Below the pieces are notes generated by a model that saw nothing but the letters and a program-made list of their open reading frames with translations, did no database searches and was not told the DNA's origin. From assembly GCA_029932855.1 (NCBI GenBank), contig JAOZPG010000006.1:62001-126000 (forward strand): a stretch of 64,000 nucleotides of DNA, read 5' to 3'. Both the position numbers and the translations under genes were made by a program. The stretch comes from Bacteroidales bacterium (GTDB taxonomy: Bacteria > Bacteroidota > Bacteroidia > Bacteroidales > VadinHA17). How positions within the stretch are numbered: position 1 is the first letter of the stretch; every line of letters begins with the position of its first letter. This document shows positions 60,417-64,000 of the stretch, piece by piece.

Positions 60417-63400
60417 ATGACTGATTTTTTCAGATCGGATAAGGATATTGCCAGCTTACTGGCCGAAAAGACTCAAAATCTCAGGGAGCTGGCATGTATC
60501 AACGGGATAAATGCCATAATAAGCCTGGGCAAGGGAATTGATGTCAGCCTTCAAAAGCTGGTTGAGAAGATACCCGAATCCATGGCCGAGCCGGAAAAAT
60601 TCGGAGCAAGCATAAAATACCTTCATAAAGAGTACAAGAGCGGAAATTTTGAAGCTTCGGAATATTCGATATCCAAAAGCTTCAGTACCATTGATGACAG
60701 CACCGGGCTTGTAAGCATATATAATTTGTCGGACCCTCTGAAGCAAAAGGCCTTCGGGCACGAAGAGAAGCGTTTCCTGTCAAGCCTGGCGAGTCTTATT
60801 ACCGAGTATCTGAACTCATACAGGGCAAGAGAGGTGTTCAGGCCCGATGAAGAGATAATAAAGGAAGGTGGCAGCAGGAAGCTTACTACCCAGCAGCTTC
60901 TGCAAAAATTCCTTGACAGGCATAACTCTGAAAGGAACCTCTTTCATGAGCTAATGCCCTTCAAGGTTAAGGAGGTGCTTCTTATTGCCAATCTTTATGA
61001 TGCATATATCATTGAAGGAGAGGGAAGGTTCTCGGATCATATTCTTGGAGAATATCACCAGATGAATCTTACCGTTATGCCCAGGGTTACAGGAGTATCT
61101 TCCGGGCAGGAAGCCCTAAAAAGGCTTTCAAGAAAGCATTTCGATATAATTATCATTATGGTGGGCGTAGATAAACAGACACCGGTTAATATCTCTGCGA
61201 GGATAAGCAAAGACTACCCATATATACCTACTTACCTGCTTACCAATAATAACAGTGATATTGCAGGGCTGAGGGAAACACAGAAGTCCGGGCAGCTGCC
61301 GCCCAACTTATTTGTGTGGAACGGGGACTCAAAAGTATTCTTTGCCATGCTGAAGCTCCTGGAAGACATGGTAAATGTAGGCAATGATACCAGGCTGGGG
61401 GTAACCAGAGTAATACTGCTGGTTGAGGACGATCCCATATATTATTCAAAATACCTGTCAATACTGTATTCCCTGGTACTGGAGCAAACCAGGGAGCTCA
61501 TAGAGGATGTGAGCAAAGATGATCTTTATAAGGTTTTGAAATTAAGGGCCAGGCCAAAGATCCTTCTTGCAAAGACCTACGAAGAGGCATTGGATATTAT
61601 TAAGAACCTGGGCGACTTCCTCTTATGTGTGATCTCTGATATAAGGTTTCCCCGCAATGGGAAGCCTTCAAAGACGGCCGGTTTCGAGCTTATTAAATAT
61701 GTAAGATCTATACACGACAACCTCCCGTTGGTCTTACAATCATCAGATTCTGCAAACGAGCAAAGGGCAAACGAGCTTGGCATACATTTTATCAATAAAA
61801 ATTCAGAGACCCTGTTGCAGGACCTGAGATCATACATTAAGATACACCTGGGCTTTGGTCATTTTATATACAGGAACAAGCAGGGCAAGAAGATAGCTGT
61901 TGCCAGGTCGATGGAAGAATTTGAAGAATACCTGAGTACCATTCCCGATGAATCATTTGGTTATCATGCTGTGAAGAACCAGTTCTCTATGTGGCTTATG
62001 GCACGGGGCGAGTCTGAGATAGCCAGGCTTTTGTATCCCCTGAATATAAAAGACTTTAAAAGCATATCCGAGTTAAGGGAAGTTATTATAGAGATACTCA
62101 GGCAGAGGTCACGCGAGGCCGACAAAGGGAAGGTGCTCAAGTTCAATGAGTCAGCCATACTTGATGAAAGTAATATTGTCAGTATGGCTTCAGGCTCACT
62201 GGGAGGCAAGGGCAGGGGCCTGGCCTTTGTGAATACACTGATCTATACTTTTAACTTCTCAAGGCTTATAGATAATATTCATATAAGAACGCCCAGGACA
62301 GTGATCATCGGTACGGATGAGTTTGATATATTCATGAATGATAATGATCTGTATGATTTGTTGCAGGAGGAAAAAGATTATTCTGTCATACAGAAGTATT
62401 TTTTAAGGGCAAAGCTCAGCAAGAGTCTGCTCGGGAAGCTCAGGATATTCCTTAAGCTGATAAAGCGGCCTGTTGCCGTTCGCTCTTCCAGCCTGCTGGA
62501 AGACTCCATCAACCAGCCTTTTTCAGGCATATTCAATACATTTCTCCTTCCCAATAACAGTCCCAGCTTCAATACCAGGCTAAGGCATGTATCAAATGCC
62601 ATTAAAATGGTATATGCCTCAATCTATTCCGATCATGCCCGGGGCTATTTCGAGGCAGTTAGTTTCAATGCCGAGGATGAAAAGATGGCCATAGTCCTCC
62701 AGGAAGTGGTAGGTCGGCAGCACGGAAGTTATTTTTATCCTCATATAAGCGGTACGGCGCAGTCGCACAATTACTATCCTTATGCCCACATGAAGCCCGA
62801 TGAAGGATTTGCACTTGCAGCACTGGGACTGGGACATTATGTTGTGGGAGGAGGAAAGGCCTACAGGTTTTCGCCCACCTATCCGCTTCTTGATATAAAT
62901 ACAGCTCAATACCTGCTTAAGAATTCGCAGACATGGTTCTATGCTATTGATATGGAAAATGAGAAGCTCAATTTCAGGAAGGGCGATATAGCAGGATTGA
63001 AAAAGCTGGAGCTGGCAGAAGCAGAGAAGCATGGTACGCTGAAGCACCTTGCCTCGGTTTATATTGCCAATGACGACCGTATTGAGCCTGGCACAGATAA
63101 GGCAGGTCCCCGGCTGCTTAACTTTGCAAATATTCTAAAGTATGATTATGCCCCACTTGCAAAGACCATTAACATACTTCTTGATGTTGTCAAGGAGGCC
63201 TTTGGCTCGCCTGTTGAGATAGAGTATGCAGTTGACCTTACAAGAGACAGTGAGGGAAAAGTATCCTTCTACCTATTGCAGGTTAAGCCTCTGATAGGTG
63301 CCGAGGCCAACTTTACGATCAATATGAAGAGCATAGATCATGACAAGGTGATCCTGTATGCCGAAAAGAGCATGGGTAACGGCAAGGTGAATGATGTAAG

Positions 63401-63854
63401 TGATGTTATTTATGTTAAACCCGGAAAGTTCGACAAGACCAGGACGGAGCAGATGGCTGCAGAGATAGAACAGCTGAATTCAGAAATGATAAGGGAGAAG
63501 AAAAAGTACGTGCTTATTGCACCGGGTAGGTGGGGTACCCGCGACAGGTTCATAGGCATCCCCGTAGCATGGCCCCAGATATGTAATGCCAGGGCTATTG
63601 TTGAGATGAGCCTTGAAGGATTTCCTCTCGACGCATCCCTCGGATCGCATTTCTTTCATAATGTAACCACCATGAATGTCGGTTATTTCTCGGTCGATCA
63701 TGCCTCGCCGGCAGATTATATTAAATGGGAAGTGCTTGAGAAACAGGAAGTGCTTGGAGAGACAAATTTTTTTAAGCATATCAGATTTAAAAAGGGATTA
63801 GAAATACTTATGGATGGTAAGAAAAGAACCTCACTGATAAGGATGAAGACATGA
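60417..63854 (+). CDS. Fusion protein: GAF-like region, two receiver modules and a PEP-synthase-type ATP-grasp domain
   Basis: 1145 residues. Order: N-terminal GAF-like segment (~15-140). A degenerate receiver (~183-320; KEVLLIANLYDAYIIEGEGR and FDIIIIMVGVDK, with Met248 where the phospho-Asp should be). A complete receiver (~330-480; ILLVEDDP acidic pocket, Asp408 in CVISDIRFP, Ser442/443 in VLQSSDS, Lys461 in FINKNS) with an insert after the first helix. An ATP-grasp domain like PPDK/PEP synthase (~590-1000; SGSLGGKGRGL, PVAVRSSSLLEDSINQPFSGIF with Arg689, and FYLLQVKPL). A C-terminal domain with VLIAPGRWGTRDRFIGIPVAWPQI and LDASLGSHFFHN. No swivelling phosphohistidine (TSH) domain is visible. 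Cytoplasmic. The next gene overlaps its stop and is related. Confidence 0.85.
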   Translation: MTDFFRSDKDIASLLAEKTQNLRELACINGINAIISLGKGIDVSLQKLVEKIPESMAEPEKFGASIKYLHKEYKSGNFEASEYSISKSFSTIDDSTGLVSIYNLSDPLKQKAFGHEEKRFLSSLASLITEYLNSYRAREVFRPDEEIIKEGGSRKLTTQQLLQKFLDRHNSERNLFHELMPFKVKEVLLIANLYDAYIIEGEGRFSDHILGEYHQMNLTVMPRVTGVSSGQEALKRLSRKHFDIIIIMVGVDKQTPVNISARISKDYPYIPTYLLTNNNSDIAGLRETQKSGQLPPNLFVWNGDSKVFFAMLKLLEDMVNVGNDTRLGVTRVILLVEDDPIYYSKYLSILYSLVLEQTRELIEDVSKDDLYKVLKLRARPKILLAKTYEEALDIIKNLGDFLLCVISDIRFPRNGKPSKTAGFELIKYVRSIHDNLPLVLQSSDSANEQRANELGIHFINKNSETLLQDLRSYIKIHLGFGHFIYRNKQGKKIAVARSMEEFEEYLSTIPDESFGYHAVKNQFSMWLMARGESEIARLLYPLNIKDFKSISELREVIIEILRQRSREADKGKVLKFNESAILDESNIVSMASGSLGGKGRGLAFVNTLIYTFNFSRLIDNIHIRTPRTVIIGTDEFDIFMNDNDLYDLLQEEKDYSVIQKYFLRAKLSKSLLGKLRIFLKLIKRPVAVRSSSLLEDSINQPFSGIFNTFLLPNNSPSFNTRLRHVSNAIKMVYASIYSDHARGYFEAVSFNAEDEKMAIVLQEVVGRQHGSYFYPHISGTAQSHNYYPYAHMKPDEGFALAALGLGHYVVGGGKAYRFSPTYPLLDINTAQYLLKNSQTWFYAIDMENEKLNFRKGDIAGLKKLELAEAEKHGTLKHLASVYIANDDRIEPGTDKAGPRLLNFANILKYDYAPLAKTINILLDVVKEAFGSPVEIEYAVDLTRDSEGKVSFYLLQVKPLIGAEANFTINMKSIDHDKVILYAEKSMGNGKVNDVSDVIYVKPGKFDKTRTEQMAAEIEQLNSEMIREKKKYVLIAPGRWGTRDRFIGIPVAWPQICNARAIVEMSLEGFPLDASLGSHFFHNVTTMNVGYFSVDHASPADYIKWEVLEKQEVLGETNFFKHIRFKKGLEILMDGKKRTSLIRMKT

Positions 63855-64000
63855 AAAATAATTTCTTTGAAGCCCAGAAATACGATTTTGGAGACACCTC
63901 CTTCAGTCTCCTTCTGCAAAACAGGATACATAAGGTGCTGCTTGTTTGCAGTAATTATGATGCATTTATGCTTGAAGAGGACGGAAGGATAGATGAACAG
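63851..64000 (+). CDS. Related receiver/PEP-synthase-like gene, 5' part (runs off the right edge)
   Basis: Partial: ATG at 63851 overlaps the TGA of the previous gene (ATGA), and 50 codons are visible to the window end. RIHKVLLVCSNYDAFMLEEDGRIDE aligns with KEVLLIANLYDAYIIEGEGRFSD of the preceding protein, where the degenerate receiver module starts. It lacks the preceding ~180 residues and so begins close to that module. This indicates a tandem pair, translationally coupled; the rest of its domains cannot be seen. Confidence 0.8.
   Translation, partial: MKNNFFEAQKYDFGDTSFSLLLQNRIHKVLLVCSNYDAFMLEEDGRIDEQ

Overview
The window is a gene-dense chromosomal segment of a Bacteroidetes bacterium, most likely in or near the order Bacteroidales. 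The evidence is: an AT-rich genome with few Shine-Dalgarno sequences; repeated TAnnTTTG (-7) promoter boxes, several with a TTG about 20 bases upstream; gldD/gldE gliding genes; a secreted enzyme with a type IX secretion (T9SS) tail; Bacteroidetes-only families (DUF6089, DUF3078, DUF4924); a cysteine-poor L36; and the tandem Skp/OmpH pair behind BamA. No transposase, integrase, phage gene, CRISPR array, tRNA or rRNA was seen. No gene-free stretch exceeds 300 bases. It reads as conserved core chromosome rather than an island.

Layout. 1-6.8 kb: end of the spc operon and the alpha operon (rpsE' rpmD rplO secY map infA rpmJ rpsM rpsK rpsD rpoA rplQ), closed by a terminator. 7-8.4 kb: a mitochondrial-type citrate synthase with its own terminator. 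8.6-13.6 kb: a UbiD-family decarboxylase overlapping a membrane PP2C phosphatase, facing a hybrid histidine kinase whose ATP-binding domain looks dead. 13.8-18.7 kb: three small envelope proteins, hisS and an MIO-type ammonia-lyase. 18.7-25.9 kb: secreted vWA protein, YchF, a T9SS-exported M14 carboxypeptidase, a PafA-like protein that has lost most catalytic residues, and a TPR protein. 25.9-29.7 kb (minus strand): ssb-gldE-gldD-PPTase-GGGP synthase, apparently one operon. 29.9-32 kb: HU, a 30-residue AURKAIP1/COX24-type basic protein and RNase G. 32-41 kb: DsbD, Lnt, transporters, an acyltransferase and Bacteroidetes DUF proteins. 41-48.7 kb: mainly minus-strand translation and metabolism genes (pth, rplY, prs, engB, manA, pdxJ). 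48.9-57.4 kb: envelope block CBS-nadK-DUF6089-DUF6089-uppS-bamA-skp-skp-murI. 57.4-60.3 kb: fabD, folE, queD and mqnB. 60.4 kb to the end: a 1145-residue fusion of receiver-like modules with a PEP-synthase-type ATP-grasp domain, followed by the start of a related second gene.

How the genes fit together. The futalosine hydrolase and the large UbiD protein point to menaquinone made by the futalosine route. GldD, GldE and the T9SS tail indicate type IX secretion. uppS, murI, lnt, bamA and the Skp pair serve wall and outer-membrane assembly.

The most unusual items are: the tandem receiver/PEP-synthase-like fusions (60.4-64 kb); the pseudo-phosphatase at 23.2 kb; the hybrid kinase with no recognisable N, G1 or G2 box at 11.9-13.6 kb; the 30-codon gene at 30.2 kb; and low-complexity strand-biased leaders, above all a degenerate AACACT-rich tract at 47.8-48.0 kb. 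All calls come from reading the sequence; no database search was run.
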